From NCBI RefSeq assembly GCF_000002995.4, contig NW_025062477.1:1382001-1446000 (forward strand): 64,000 nucleotides of DNA, in the 5' to 3' direction. Both the position numbers and the translations under genes were made by a program. How positions within the stretch are numbered: the stretch's first letter is position 1; each line of letters opens with the position of its first letter. This document shows positions 49,856-63,216 of this stretch, in pieces. The stretch is from Brugia malayi. Its lineage: Eukaryota; Nematoda; Chromadorea; Rhabditida; Onchocercidae. The notes beneath the pieces were generated by a model, which saw only the letters and a program-made list of their open reading frames with translations, was not told the DNA's origin and made no database searches.

Positions 49856-52800
49856 TTTTTTTTGCAATGTCTTTAATTTAAATTATAAAATTACAAAACA
49901 AATTTCTATCAATGATATAAATGATAATTAAAATAATTCATTTTAAAATTGAATATTTTAGTTATGAAAAGTTTCTTTCTCCCTTTTTTTTTTTTTTGTT
50001 TTAAATAAAAAGAAAAACAAATGATATGCAATGAATCTGTTCCACTCACACATGTCTATGCACTTTTATGAAAGAAAAATAAATGACGGTCCTGTTTTTT
50101 ATTTTTTATTTTTTTAAAAAAAAAAAGAAGCCAAGATGATCCTAATTTCTATCTTTTTTTTTTTTTCTTCTTCTTTAAATTTCATATCAATTCCCTTGAC
50201 AATAGCATTCGTTTTTCTTCCTTTTCTTTTCTTTCTTTCTTTTTTTTTTTTTTTTTTCAAAATAAATCATAAGAAAGAGAAAATTTACTCAGTTAACGAT
50301 TCTTTAAAAATTTACTCTAGTTCCTGATTTATTTTTGAAATGGATGATTACAAGTACAAAATAAACGTCTAGCTTTTTTTTCTTTTTTTTTTTTTAAATA
50401 TGTCTTCAAAAATTGATTAAAATTAAAAAATTTTAGAGTAATACTTTATCATGTTAAAGCTAATTAATTAAGGTAGCAAAATTTAATGAATCCTATATAT
50501 TTATCATAACAATAAGAAAGTATACATTAGAGATATATTCTAATTACTGCAAAAAAGGAATGAATTAGAGTAAAAATTTTGTAAAAAGTGAAGAAATTTT
50601 CCGGAAATAACAATGTTATTATTCAGCATTATTTGTTAGTTAAAAAATAATTCCTTAAATTAATGTTTAATTTCATATATGAAGAATGTATAGAATTTGG
50701 AAATTTTAATATCATAATAATTAACCAGGGAAAAAAAAAAAAGATATAAATTTTCCGTTTTAGGCCTAAATCCTAAATTTTGGTTCAAATTTGATGCATG
50801 TCAACAATTTCAAATTGATGAAAGGATAAAATATTTTTATACAACTCTTATGATAGTACTAATGACAATATCCTATCCCTATTGAATAACTTTTTTTTTT
50901 TTTTTTGAATATTTTAAGTATAAATTACAATCACCTTTTAAGTATAAATTAAAATCATCTAGAAGGACAGAATTGATCAAAGAAAAAGTAAGAGAATTAG
51001 CAATTGAATAAGTTTTAAAAAAATTATACACGGAAAAAGAAAAGCAAAAAATGATCAGAAACGATCAAACTCTGATAATTTCAAATCTGATAAACTCAAA
51101 TCAATTGATAATGCTAATATTACAAAATGACTTTTTGTTATAAATAATTTTTGGTGACTTTAACAGAATAATTAGATAATATTAAAACATTATTAGTAAA
51201 ATAACAATTAAACTTTAAAAAGATTTATAAATAGCATTGCACGCTGCGATAATTATGCAAATGATTTGAATATTACTTCGAATTGAAACATATTTTGAAT
51301 GAATGTCATATTATCTTCTAAAATATTATTTAAAATTTTGTCACTTTAAAAAAAAAAAAAAAAAAAAAAAAGAAAAAGACCAATAATTGTTCTTTCCAAA
51401 CATTTGATGAGTGATAGCTTAATTTAAAACATAAAATGTAGACGATAGCTTAGATAGTTAATTTTTTTAAATTTTTTGGTATAAAATTTCTTCAATTATA
51501 AAATTAATTTATTATAGCAAAATATGTAACTAAAACACAAATAAAATTTTTTCATAGAGAAATTATAAGAAATCATAATTTTTGACTTGCTTTAATAGTG
51601 AATTTTAAATGCCAAAAATAAAAGAGATAAACAATTTGGAATGATAAATATGAGAAATATGTTGTGTATCTCTTTTCATATACAAATCACAGTAGCTGAA
51701 ATGAAAATAATTATTGCTTCGTCTAATGGTTATAAATAAAAATTTATGATTATGAGAAACCAGAAAAAATTGTTTGTTTACATTATTGTTGTTGAAAATT
51801 AAACTAGAATATAAAAATTAATGGTAATTTATAATACTATAAAATTAAACTAGAATATATATATTTATAATACTACAAAATTTTTAGGATAAAAAAAAAA
51901 TATCATATTTGCATATATTTAGAATTTCAACCAATTTATAGCTTAAATAAGGTATGATTAGCATAATTTGAATGATCAAAATAAAAAAAATTCAAAATTT
52001 AAAAGTTATAGGAGGAAAGGAACATAAATTAATGAAATATTAATGAATATGAAATTATAGCATAAAATTGTATGCAATGATATTGGACGATTATTTTCTC
52101 ATTTTTTTTTTTTTTTTTTTTGATAAATACCTGATAATTTCGAATATTTTAAAAGATACATTAGCAACAAATTGTTAAAATCAATATTGACACAAATTTT
52201 AAACAGAAATTAGTCCATCACTCAGATTAAATGATGGAAATTAAATAATGGAAGAATTGAAATAAAATAAAATAGCTCTTATCACAATCAATTCAAATAA
52301 AGATAGAATAATAGTTAAATTTCATTGTAATCAAAAAAAAAAAAAAAAATGCTTTATCTTTCAATGATAGATGTAGAAAATTTGAAGAAATTACTATTTT
52401 TGCAAAATATCATCATCATTTTCATAAATTTTCAAAGTAAAGAATAATTGAGTGAAAAATAATCATTGCATTAATAAGAAATTAATTAGGAAGGAAGGAA
52501 GGAAGTAAATTTTTCTTTTAAAAAATTTTCAAAAAAAAAAAAAAACTTCGTGTCAAAACTTTAAATGATTGTCAAACAATTGACAATCATTTAAAGAAGA
52601 TATTAAAGAAAAACAATCAATCATAATTAAAAAAAAAAAAAATTTTTTTTTTTTTCAATCATATTGCATAACTTTTAAAAAAAAATCATAACAATTATAT
52701 TATTTTAATAAATTTCATTTACTTTTTTGATGTCATTTATCATAATAAATTAAATTTTAAAATTAAATTTAAAAAAAAAAAAAAAAATCTTAGAAAAAGA

Positions 52801-52932
52801 TTTTGCAGATCACTTCAAAGAGATATATTATATGTCTCGAGAGCTAAATAACACTCCACAATGTTCTTCATTTCAAATGTTCATTTTGCTGTATCTTTGA
52901 AAAGAAAAAAAAATAGCAAATCTACTCCTAAC

Positions 52933-53045
52933 GTGTGTGTATGTATGTATGTATGTACGTGTATGTATGTATGTACGTGTATGTATGTATGTACGTGTAT
53001 GTGTATATGTATGTATGTGTATATGTATGTATGTGTATGTAATGT
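52933..53045 (+). repeat. (GTAT)n microsatellite with GTACGTGT interruptions
   Basis: TATG/GTAT repeats are interrupted regularly by GTACGTGTATGTATGTAT, an 18-bp unit present about three times, then decay into GTGTATATGTATGTAT. Confidence 0.9.
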
Positions 53046-53118
53046 AATATAATGTTTGTTGCAGAATGCAAAACCCAATGACGATGCATTGCAAAATATT
53101 TTCAAATTCTTTAATGCT

Positions 53119-53377
53119 GATAAACTCTTCGATTTGTTTACAAACATTGATGAATGATAAACTCTTCGATTTGTTTACAAACATTGATGAATGATAAACT
53201 CTTCGATTTGTTTACAAACATTGATGAATGATAAACTCTTCGATTTGTTTACAAACATTGATGAATGATAAACTCTTCGATTTGTTTACAAACATTGATG
53301 AATGATAAACTCTTCGATTTGTTTACAAACATTGATGAATGATAAACTCTTCGATTTGTTTACAAACATTGATGATG
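53119..53377 (+). repeat. 37-bp minisatellite, 7 near-identical copies
   Basis: Units start GATAAACTCTTCGATTTG at 53119, 53156, 53193, 53230, 53267, 53304 and 53341, an exact period of 37. Each contains GTTTACAAACATTGATGAAT; only the last unit departs, ending GATGATGTG. No variants were seen among the full copies. Confidence 0.97.
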
Positions 53378-54589
53378 TGAATTTAATTTCTTGATCATAT
53401 CCATTTATCATCAAAGTTTATCACACAATGCTATCAATTCATAGTGCACTTACAAATATCAACAAATTTTATGAGAAATAGCAAACATTATAATTAAAAC
53501 TATCGCTATATAAAAGTTTAATTTGAAGTTTATATGATATTTTTTTAAATATTTTTATTGTTTATAGTTAATCTTTGCCTAAATTTCCAACATACATACA
53601 TTAACTGAAATGAGAAAAGAAAAAAAAAAAAAACTCTGACCTTTGATATTTCCTTAGTTTAATAATATCAATAACAGAATAATTAGAACCATTATTAACA
53701 AAAATATGAATATTAGATACCACACCAGATAATAATTACATTTTCTTATTAACCTGAAATTCTAATATATTTATCATAAGATTGTTAGACGAGTTACACG
53801 TATGCTATAAGCAGGTACATACATTTACGTGTACCGACAAGTTACACGTGTACTGATATGACTAGTACACTTTATCTAAGTTAAAATTCTTTCACCGAAC
53901 AGATTGCAACAAGAACTAAACAAAGAGTAATAAAGTAGAATAAATTAAAACAAACGAGGAAAACGTTAACTACTGTTTAGAGATGAGACAACGGAAGTAA
54001 TACTATTTGATTGTTGATGAAGGTTAGTGAAGTAATACTTTAAATTAACATTTGTTAGAATGCTATCGCTCAATTCATTGAACAAACAAAATGACTACTT
54101 CTTCGAGAATTTCCTCGAGAATAGACCAACTCTTCTTTCATTTATATAACAAACAACAAAAAAGGAACAAAAAAAAAAAAAAAAAAAAAAGCAAAGAAAG
54201 AAAGAAGCCAAGAGGTCCACCTGCCTAAACTTGACCAAGCCTATTCAGGACTTTTTACATCTATCAGAATCAAAATATATAATGCTCTTTTTCAGAGAGG
54301 CACAACTAAAATGAAAAAGAGTCTAGTCTATCCTACTTCATCACTTTTCTTCATCTTCTACTCCTACTCCTGGGCCTATTGATTATTACTTGGACTTTGC
54401 TAGCCTTTCTATCTTAAGCTTAGTTATTATGCCAGGAAAAAAAGAAGAAGAAAGTTGCAAACTGATAGTACACCATCTGATAGTAACTGACAAACTATCA
54501 CAGACCTTTTTTGTCCTTTCCCTCCCTCCCTTTCTCTCTCTCTCTCTCTCTCTCTCCTCTCTCAAGGATTGAACTACCATTGCAATTAA

Positions 54590-55060
54590 AGAATAAATAA
54601 TAATAACAGTAGTAATAGTAATAATAATAATAATAGTAACAATTAATAGCAATAACAGTAGTAATATTAAAAATATTAGCAAATTAATTGATAGTAATAA
54701 TAACAATAACAATAACAATAATAATAATAATAATAATAATAATTAATAATAATTGATAATAACAAACAACAATGATAATAATAAACGAATAATTAAGTAA
54801 TAAATAAATGCATGAATAAATAATAGTAATATTAATAATATTAACCAATTAAATGATAGTAATAATAATAACAATAACAATAATAATAATAATAAATTAA
54901 TAATAATAATAATTAACAATGATAATAATAAACAAATAAATAACAAATGAGTGCATGAATAAATAGATTAATTAAATAATTAATTAATTAACTGGCTAAA
55001 CAAATATATACATAAGTAAATAGATAATTAAACAATTACTTAAATAAATAAATTATTTAA
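54590..55060 (+). repeat. AAT/AAC triplet and TAAATAA arrays
   Basis: Long runs of AATAAT and AACAAT triplets with TAG/TTA interruptions, grading into TAAATAAATTA-type repeats. Leucine/isoleucine-rich open frames on the minus strand come from this repeat. Confidence 0.85.
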
Positions 55061-55856
55061 ATAATATCTCTGTGTACGACTCAATTTTTACTGACATTAA
55101 ATCTTTGAAAAGAAGAAAAGAAAAAAGAAAAAAATTTCGTTTTCATCATTTATCATCTAATTACTTCCTATAACATAAGCTGTAGAAAAATATTATAGTA
55201 ATTTTGAAATTAAAGTTGCGCATTTCAGGACAGAAAATGAGGAAAAGAAAGAAGAATGATCTCTATGAGAGAATTAGTCAAATATTTGGATGAGAGTTTT
55301 TTAATAAACAAAAATTTAGGTAAAGAATTTGCAAAAGTAATTTCATCAATAACGACTGATGAATGAAAGATACAAATAAAAAAAAAAATTTTTTTTGTTT
55401 AATTAGTTTGTTATTTATAAAAAAAAAAAAAAATAAAATATATGTAAACAAAGTGATATGAAATTTTTGATTGTATCATTTTTTAGTATTATTATAATTT
55501 TACGAATTTAGGCAATTCTAGAAAAATGAAACACATTAATACTAAAGTGATACTTGAATGTAACAAAAATATATGACAGAAAGATCGAAGAAAAAAAAAA
55601 AAAAGAAAAAGATTAATTCGTCTTTTCCAGTAAAATTCACTTTTGTCTCAACTGAAAATTCTGTTTGTCTTTGTTGCATTTAAAATTTGTCACCAATAAA
55701 TTGTCACCAATAAAAATTCTTTTACTTATAACAACCAGTAAAATTGCAAACGTTTTAACGAATAAATTCAGAATATTTATATTGATATATGATAAACTAG
55801 AGTAATAAATTCAGAATATATTGGTATATGATAAAGAAATAAATGATAGAGAGGGA

Positions 55857-55884
55857 CAAGAGAGAGAGAGAGAGAGAGAGAGAG
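55857..55884 (+). repeat. (GA)n microsatellite
   Basis: About 13 GA dinucleotides, followed by a CTCTCTCAGAGA segment that could pair with it. Confidence 0.85.
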
Positions 55885-56555
55885 CTAACATTCTCTCTCA
55901 GAGAAATTTGCATCAATGAAATCGAGACAGAGGGAACTTCTGATATTGTCCAGAGTTTAAATAATCCTATCTTGGATGACTACTTAATCTTTAACAAATA
56001 ATCTGAACACTAAATAACTAACTATAGCCTACTCAATTCTCACGTAAGTAAATTTACGGAGAATTTACCATCGATCACGTTACAAATTCTCGACAATCGC
56101 TATTCGATTATCAACCTAACCTGAATTAGTTTTATCTCTCTTTTTTTTTTTTTACGTGAAGTTTATGGATGGATTGCATTGGAAGGTTTGTTTGTTTGTT
56201 TTTTTTTTTTTTTCCTTCTATTTTAAGTGTAACATTTCTCCATTTTCTCAAGTATTTTTTTTTTTTTTTTTTTTTGAATGATAATGGAAATTTTCTTTGG
56301 AAATAAAAATAACATCTGGGATTGAGAGTTAATAATTGAATGAAATTACCATAAAAAATGAAGTCACTTAATTTAAATTATTACAACAAATAATTTGCAG
56401 CTGCATAGTTCGTCGTGTAAAAAAGAGAATTTAATTTGATATTATTGATCGATGTTCACACAATTCATTTCATTGTTCACAATTACATTAAAAATTTGCT
56501 GTGCATAAAACTTTTGAAAAAAAAAAGTTGAATTGGCTTCCCAAAGGAATTCTCA

Positions 56556-58662
56556 ATGCTTTCTGTATCACTTTTCAAACGTCTCAGTAATCTTACGAAC
56601 AATACAATTTTGCAATATCGGGTGAGTAAGTGATTTCAAATTTTAATTTTATCATTCGAACATAAATTCAATTACTTCTAATTCTGTGCTTTTTTTTTTC
56701 TTCCATCGAACTTATTTCTGGAGTACTAAGTTTTTTTTTTTTTTTTTTTTTTTTTTCATTTCACTGATTATTTCTTTGCTGTTAAATGACTTTTCTTTAT
56801 TATTGTTTGTCCCACCTGCGAGAGTTTGATTTATTTGTATCTTAATGATAGATAATTTCTCTTGATTCAATTACTTATTGTTGTAGTTCACATGGGTTCT
56901 ACGGAGAGTTCTTACTCCAGAACCAACACAGCCGGGATATATGCAACGAAATCCGGCCGAACATCCAGATCTTATGAAGCTGGAAGTTGTAGAAATTGAG
57001 GATTTGAAATCACCTGGACCTCTCAAAGTTATTTTACTCAAAGATGTAGAAGGTTAGTTAATAGATAAGATGCAGCGTTTTGATTTATCATGTAAATACT
57101 AAGCGCATTCCAAGAATTGCAACGTTTCCGTATGATAAAAAAGAACATCAGTTACATGCTATCATTTTCTATAACTTATTAAAACACAGAAAGTTTTCCT
57201 GGACTGACTTATATTTGATTTATCTCCTAGAGAATTTTTAACGAACAAATTTCATACTTTTCAAGTATGTTATCTGCAAAGTTCGATTATCCGTAGAACT
57301 TTTAATTACTGAGTGAATGATCCAAGTAATCTAAAATGGTTTTGTGGATTTTTTTGGTTACCAGTTAATTACATCTACGTTAGTAGTATGAAAACAGGAA
57401 GTAATTAAGAAGGAATGAATTAAATATTGTTTTTGAAATCTTTAGTTTTAAATTTTAGTTTTTAAGTTTAAGGTATTGGTAATCAGTTTGATGTTGTTGA
57501 AGTGAATCGTCGACTTGCACGAACAAATTTGCTGTTAACACAGAAGGCAGCATATGCTTCACCATTCAATTTGCAGTATTATGCAGAGATGAAGGAGGTT
57601 TATTTTGCTATTTTTTGACTGCAACTAATGGAAATTTGATGATCTTAGAAATGAAGATATAAGGTGAAAAAGGATTGCTTCATGTGCTTTATTTTCAGAA
57701 AATGAAAGATGAGTTGGAAAAACGGATTCGCATTCCATACGATTACATATTACTTGGAAGAGAACTAATCAAAAAAGTCATATCTTTACGAGTTTCTATG
57801 GAAAATCCGTGGTTATTAGATAAATTGGTCGTTAAGGCTTCGTTGCGACAAGAGGTGCTTTTCATTGTTTTTGGATTATCTTATCCATTTTTAGAAAACT
57901 AAGTACTCTGTTTCACTTATAATTCATGATTAGCAACTGACCGGACCGACTTATTGATCTTATGTTTAATTTTTCATTTTTTTTTTTTTTTTCTCATCTT
58001 ACGCTCAATAAACCTCAGTATTCCTTAAATATCTCATCTTATGCTTAAATCTCAGTATCCACTAAATTGAAATCCAAGATTATTTTTGTTTCCTTTTCTG
58101 TATTCATACCTTTCCTTTGTAAAAAAAGATTTATTTGTATATCATATTTCAATGTGAATGATGTTTTAGGGAGTTGAGATTATAGATGACATGATTTTCC
58201 TCGAGAATAAAAATTTGAGAGGACCGAACATCGAATTGGAAGCTCATTTGCTACGATTTTATGTGGTTGTTTGTAATCAATATATTATTCCGATGATTGG
58301 TCGCATTTGCCATACTTCATCAGACGAAAGTAAACAGGTACATTACATTACTTGTGAAGCTCAGATGCTTTGAATGCTCTAAGAAGATAATGATGAGATC
58401 CTCTGCGGTTTTTCTTAAGAAAATTTTTAGGAAGTAAATACTTTTTTACTTCTTGAACACTCTTACACTGTTTTCTTTTCGAGATCTGAAAGTTGTAATA
58501 TTATAGGTACTTTATCCTGAAACAACTCGAATGCCAACTAAGGAGGATTTCAAAAAATATGGCATAGTCGAAGAGCAGCCATATTTTACGGAAAAAGCAG
58601 AAATCCTAGAAGACTTCGATGTTGTTGGTCTTATGATGCAAAGGAGACAAGATAACAAATAA
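56556..58662 (+). CDS. mrpl-9: Mitochondrial ribosomal protein L9 (bL9m)
   Basis: Six exons, 56556-56621, 56887-57052, 57473-57597, 57699-57854, 58170-58337 and 58507-58662, give 278 residues with consistent phases. The N-terminus MLSVSLFKRLSNLTNNTILQ is basic and amphipathic, as for a mitochondrial targeting peptide. The bL9 N-domain follows: LKVILLKDVEGIGNQFDVVE, VNRRLARTNLLLTQKAAYAS, SPFNLQYYAEMKE, equivalent to the bacterial MKVILL.DV..LG..GDVVEV signature. The downstream half (KMKDELEKRIRIPYDYI to VLYPETTRMPTKEDF and EDFDVVGLMMQRRQ) is lineage-specific. bL9m belongs to the large subunit of the mitochondrial ribosome. The gene converges on uaf-2, whose stop is about 730 bases away. Confidence 0.9.
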
Positions 58663-59392
58663 AAACTGTAGGTCATCAAGTTGACCATAATTAGAATTGC
58701 CCAGCATACACTTTCAGTAGTACAAAGAGGATAAACATAATCCTAAAGATTCTGATGCTGTGGAGTATACTAGACCTCTGGAAATAAAAGTTTTATTAAA
58801 AAATCTGCAATAAATTAACCATAACCAAATAATGCAGCATTCATTACTTGGGAAATATAATACAGAACGTCAAAATGTTGTAGGAATCCGATTAGCTCCC
58901 GCAGCTAAAACTGATAACAACATGAACATAATACCAGTATCAATCGCTTTAAAATCAGTAATAACCAGTAATTCCATCTAAGAGAAAAAGGAACTTTAAA
59001 TAGTTTTGTAGTCTAACTTTATGCTGAAGAACTGAATCGTTTTCTGTAAAGTGGAGGGATTTACTGGTTTCAAATATTAAACAAAGAAGGCCTCCGAATA
59101 TATCGGCAACTCTACATCAAGCATATCAATTCAGGAACTCAAAAACATATTTCAGTAAAGTTAATCTCTCATTTAAATATATTTGAATTCATAGAGATAT
59201 TAAAAAAAAAAAAAAAAAAAATGATAAAGCAGTGAATAAACCCAGGCACTGCTCAAAGTTGGACTTACAATGTCGCAGTCGCTCTCCCAATAATCATTAC
59301 ATATAAAACTATATAAAATGACAAAATCCAACAACGAACATAAGTTAAAAACAAAAACAAAAAAAAAAAAAGAACGTCATATGCACAGTAAG
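58663..59392. other. Intergenic between convergent mrpl-9 and uaf-2
   Basis: AATAAA signals for mrpl-9 occur at 58780-58785 and 58810-58815. A poly(A) run lies near 59200. No exon was found. Confidence 0.5.
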
Positions 59393-61572
59393 TTAATATC
59401 GTCGACTACGTACCCTCTCACGCCAATCGTCACGAGATCGATCGCGCGGTGAACGTTCGCGTCGACGATCGCGTTTTGCGCTTGGATAGTGCCCTGCTTC
59501 ATCTGCATAACGACCTCTGCAAATATTTCGTGCAAAGGCAGTAAGTTTATAGTGATGAATTTTCTACTAGTAATGTTCTTTGGAGTGACTATGTTTCTCC
59601 TTCGGTGATTACATAGTATTCAAGATTTCTTTCTGAAGGCCTCAGGAATTCAACCATGAAACAACAGGAATAGAGATCAACTCTAATCACGGGAAGCCAT
59701 AACCTGAAACGAACATGTGATTCATAGGAAAAGTGAAGTACCTGCGTCCAAAAAGCCTTTCTCCCAGCTCCGGACTGATTGCTTTCAGATGCATAAAATT
59801 GCAAAATCCACCCTTATAACAAGTGGTCACTTCATGTTGACGGCAACGCGATTCTCGAAAGTCTGTCACTGGTGAGAGCTCTGCGTATATTGGTTGTCCG
59901 TTAAACCTGAAATTTCAAACTTTTTAATTATGTTAAAGGAATAGATTTGCCAAAAAGAAAAGGTGCCAAAACTACTAGTAAATCAAATAAAAATCAGCAA
60001 AGAAAAAACAGGTTGCACTAACTCACCTAAGGAATAACTCAAAGCCACAAAGAAAGGGAGTTACCCTAACCAACAACAATTTACCTTTTTAGGGACTGTC
60101 ACTGCATCAGAGAATGTATGAGATATCTAAATTAGGATTAAATTAGTGAAACTAAGGACTGAATGAGTGTTTATGCTGCTCACTAAATTCTTGAAATTTC
60201 ATTAAATTTACATATTCCTGGCCGATCCAGAACATAGTACTGCTTTCCGGAAAGAAGATTGCTTAAGAAGTTGCACTTTTGACTACAGAATTTGTGTTAT
60301 GGATCTAAATATAATTGAATCAGATGCAATATCTAAAAAAATGGTTGGTAAGATTGCTGCTGTAGCAATGAGCCATTTAATTTGGATTCGCCAGGTACCG
60401 CTGATAGAGCGACGTTGAGAATCTAAACAAGTTGAGCATCAGTTTTCGATAGGAGAACGGTTTACAAGAGCATGCTTATGCAACTTCTTACCCTATTCTG
60501 GAATTCAGAATGAAGTTTTATCAACTACACCACTTTCTTGGTAACCCTGAAAAAGTGCTCAAAATCCGGGTCCAAAAAATCGAAACGGGAAGAAAAACAA
60601 AATTTTCACGATGCCATAGAATCTATATGACAACCTGAAACATGCAATGCGGGGGCTTACGAATGTATAACAGTTAGAATACAACTATTTCTGTAACTTA
60701 CCATCGATTTTCTAGATCCTTCACAGCTTTTTCAGCATCTTCTTCCCGCAAGAATTTCACATAAACATTGCCGATCATATGTTCACCGATATTTTCACAA
60801 ACATTCATCTCATCTATTTCACCATACTTCTTTTCCAGTTCAGTGAACACCTAGAATGTTCCAATAAATGCCTCCAAAAATATTAGTAAATCACTCCAGC
60901 TAGTTTTAGATTATCAAAAAATGATCTGATAGAATTTTCATGAATTGCAGCCCGGAAATCTCTAAAAAAATGTCATGAAATCTTCACAAAGTTTGTAACA
61001 GAAAGACCGAAAATAAAAATAATGTTACTACTCACTTCTTCATAGAACTCATCAAAATAAGCTTGCTCCTCGTCATTCTTCTTCCCAACCTCTGAAAACG
61101 TCTTAATATACTTTTTATAAGAGATAACGGTTCAACCAAACTCTTCAAAACATAGCAGAGGACTGAAACTTACTGTCGAAAGCATCTGCCTGACGCACGT
61201 CAACAATCGGATTATGGTAAAAATTTTGAAGTAAAACGGTTGGCGAAAATGTTGGTCGATGATGAGTTCGTGAGCACTTATCACCGTGACGACAGGCACC
61301 AATCTACAAAAATAAAATTTTCGAAAATTTGCAACGGACATGAAGATCTTTAATGTTCACAATAAACACTGCCGTCAACAGATCATCTTGCACAACTTTT
61401 TGCTGATTTTCATTCCACATAAAAATATAAGTGTTGATTTAGCACCAACCTTAAAGTAGAATGAACAATTAACTTTATCTTTTTCAGTACCATAAATAGA
61501 AGCCAAATATTCAGCGCCTGAAAGTCCTTCTGTTTGTTGATAACCATATGATCCCGTTCGTCGACTAGCCAT
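59393..61572 (-). CDS. uaf-2: U2 auxiliary factor small subunit (U2AF35)
   Basis: Six exons, 61572-61450, 61303-61174, 61091-61036, 60850-60702, 59906-59742 and 59516-59393, give 248 residues (human U2AF1 has 240). Order: N-terminus ending [19 protein letters not shown] zinc finger 1 (C36, C45, C51, H55, in [14 protein letters not shown]); the U2AF-homology RRM with [27 protein letters not shown] and REEDAEKAV; then [24 protein letters not shown] zinc finger 2 (C174, C182, C188, H192, in GGFCNFMH). The tail is rich in Arg, Asp and Ser ([20 protein letters not shown]). The protein recognises the 3' splice-site AG with U2AF65 in the nucleus. An acceptor (ATTTCAG) lies about 33 bases before the ATG. 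The RS tail is short compared with vertebrates. Confidence 0.97.
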
Positions 61573-63216
61573 CAATCTTTTTGACTCTTACTTCTCTGCT
61601 CAGTTCTGAAATTCAAATTTATATATTCCGTTACAATTCAACATTCTAGTAATAACGAAATTAATTATAATGACTGCATACTTCTGCTACAGCTACACGT
61701 TTCAGTACAGTTTTTTTTTTTGCAATTTTCTTTAAAAGCATCTAAACCAACTAAACAGTTAATCTTTTCTCTAAAAAGGATCAGTGACGTATAAAACTGA
61801 ATAATTCTCTCTGTACGTCACATAGACGACAGTCACACGTATGCCCACGTACGCCATAACAAAATAACAAAAGTAACAGGCACGAAGTGTCACATTCATA
61901 AAGAATGCTTAGTAGATAGTAACCTAGCGGATTTCGTTTCAAAAGCCTAGTTTCTAAAGAAGCTAAATATGAACCTCATTCATACCGCCAAAATGGCAAT
62001 GGAGTGTGACTGTTGCGCTCCTTCAAGTTGTGGTGCTATTCGATGCGCGCTAACATTAAAAATGATCAGTGAAGTTAAAACTAGAAACTGGTAATTTTAG
62101 CATATTTTGAGGTTTATCCTAATTTCATATGCGGGTTTAGAAGAATGGGAGAAACAAGTGGAAGATTAATTATCAGATTAATTGAGTTGAATGAATGATA
62201 ACGAAATAATTAATTGCCTAAATATTTCATGTTAGCTATATATATGAGTACAGATTGTTTACCCTACCGCAATTATTTGACAAATAATAGCATAAATAGG
62301 ATGTGGAAACATAGAATGTTGTTTAAGATGCAATGCGCACTGTCCGTGAAAATGTTACCTATTCGGCTGTTGGCATAGACTTTTTGCTCCCTCACAGTAT
62401 TGATTTGTTAATGGAGATGATGTAATGCCTGTATCTAGTTAGTTCCTTCTTTCCCTCCTCAGATAACGGTCACTCTTCAGTGACATTGTCATTGAAGGAG
62501 TAAAAGTATGCCTTGTCACTTGACATTGCCCTCTCTTTCAATGATAGTATCTCTTCCTGTAGGAGTTAGCAAGCGATGTAAGCTTACTACAGAAATCATT
62601 ATCCTTACCTTTCCCGGCGGGGAAGTAGTGGTACTTGTATCTTGCCTCTTCCTTCCTCACCCCTCGTTGAGTACTTCCTTTCCTTATTGGAGTGGTGTCA
62701 CCTTGCATCTCTTGTCATTGTCAGCTTTTGTATGCTAGAACGATAGCAGTTTGAATGCCTTTTTCTTCCTCACTGTAAGGCTCTGTATCTATATGTATCG
62801 GTGAGGATAGCTGTCCTGCTGGCATCTCTGTACGACCTTATTGTTTAAACTAGTCCCTCTCTTCTATTATTGCTGTTTGTTCAGGGCCTCACACAATTTG
62901 ATGATGATTGTGTGTTTTTTCTCTCTCCCTACAATCCTTGTGTGACAAGTTGTTTTGCCTCTCCTTAAGGTCCCCTCTTTAGCATCTGATACTTACCTCA
63001 GTTGCCTTGCTTCCTTCAAACAGTCTCTCTCTATGATCAAATGTGTAAGTGCTGTATGTTCATTGAGGCACGTCTCTTCCTTCCTGTTTTCCATCGTTAT
63101 TTGAACAAATAAATATCTTTTGACTTTGGAGCTAAACATTTCCCTGCTCACTTTGCATTTGTTAAAAGTAAATTTTTCCAGGTTGAGACCCGTCCAGGGG
63201 GAGCTGTTTGCTTAGC
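61573..63216. other. Divergent promoter region with a pyrimidine-rich half
   Basis: This lies between uaf-2 (-) and the gene starting at 63217 (+). From about 62430 to 63180 the plus strand is clearly richer in C and T (CTCTCT, CTTCCT, CCCTCC words) and less AT-rich than the rest of the window. The plus frame at 62508-62738 lies inside it but shows no family or splice support. An acceptor (TTTTTCCAG) at 63180-63181 defines a 35-base leader before the ATG at 63217. Confidence 0.55.

Larger units (their letters stand above)
49572..56555. other. Gene-poor, repeat-rich interval
   Basis: About 7 kb in which I support no coding exon, although the missing first exon or exons of the SLC35F gene should lie here. 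It contains many poly(A/T) runs (for example 49840-49863 and 51350-51372), the GTAT microsatellite, a 37-bp minisatellite, AAT triplet arrays (54590-55060), a CT run (54530-54556) and a GA run (55857-55884). Open frames here are repeat-encoded. Confidence 0.6.

Noticed and set aside
52861..53184. Tyr/Thr/His-rich frames
   Set aside because: Microsatellite (GTAT)n translations.
54386..54946. Leucine-rich membrane-like proteins
   Set aside because: AAT/ATT triplet arrays read on the minus strand; no real helices with loops or splice context.
57275..57300. tRNA B-box-like sequence (GTTCGATTATCC)
   Set aside because: It lies in an mrpl-9 intron; no matching acceptor stem or A box is found at the required spacing.
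62508..62738. 76-codon plus-strand frame in the pyrimidine-rich tract
   Set aside because: No family resemblance; it is explained by the C/T-rich composition, and no splice signals frame it.
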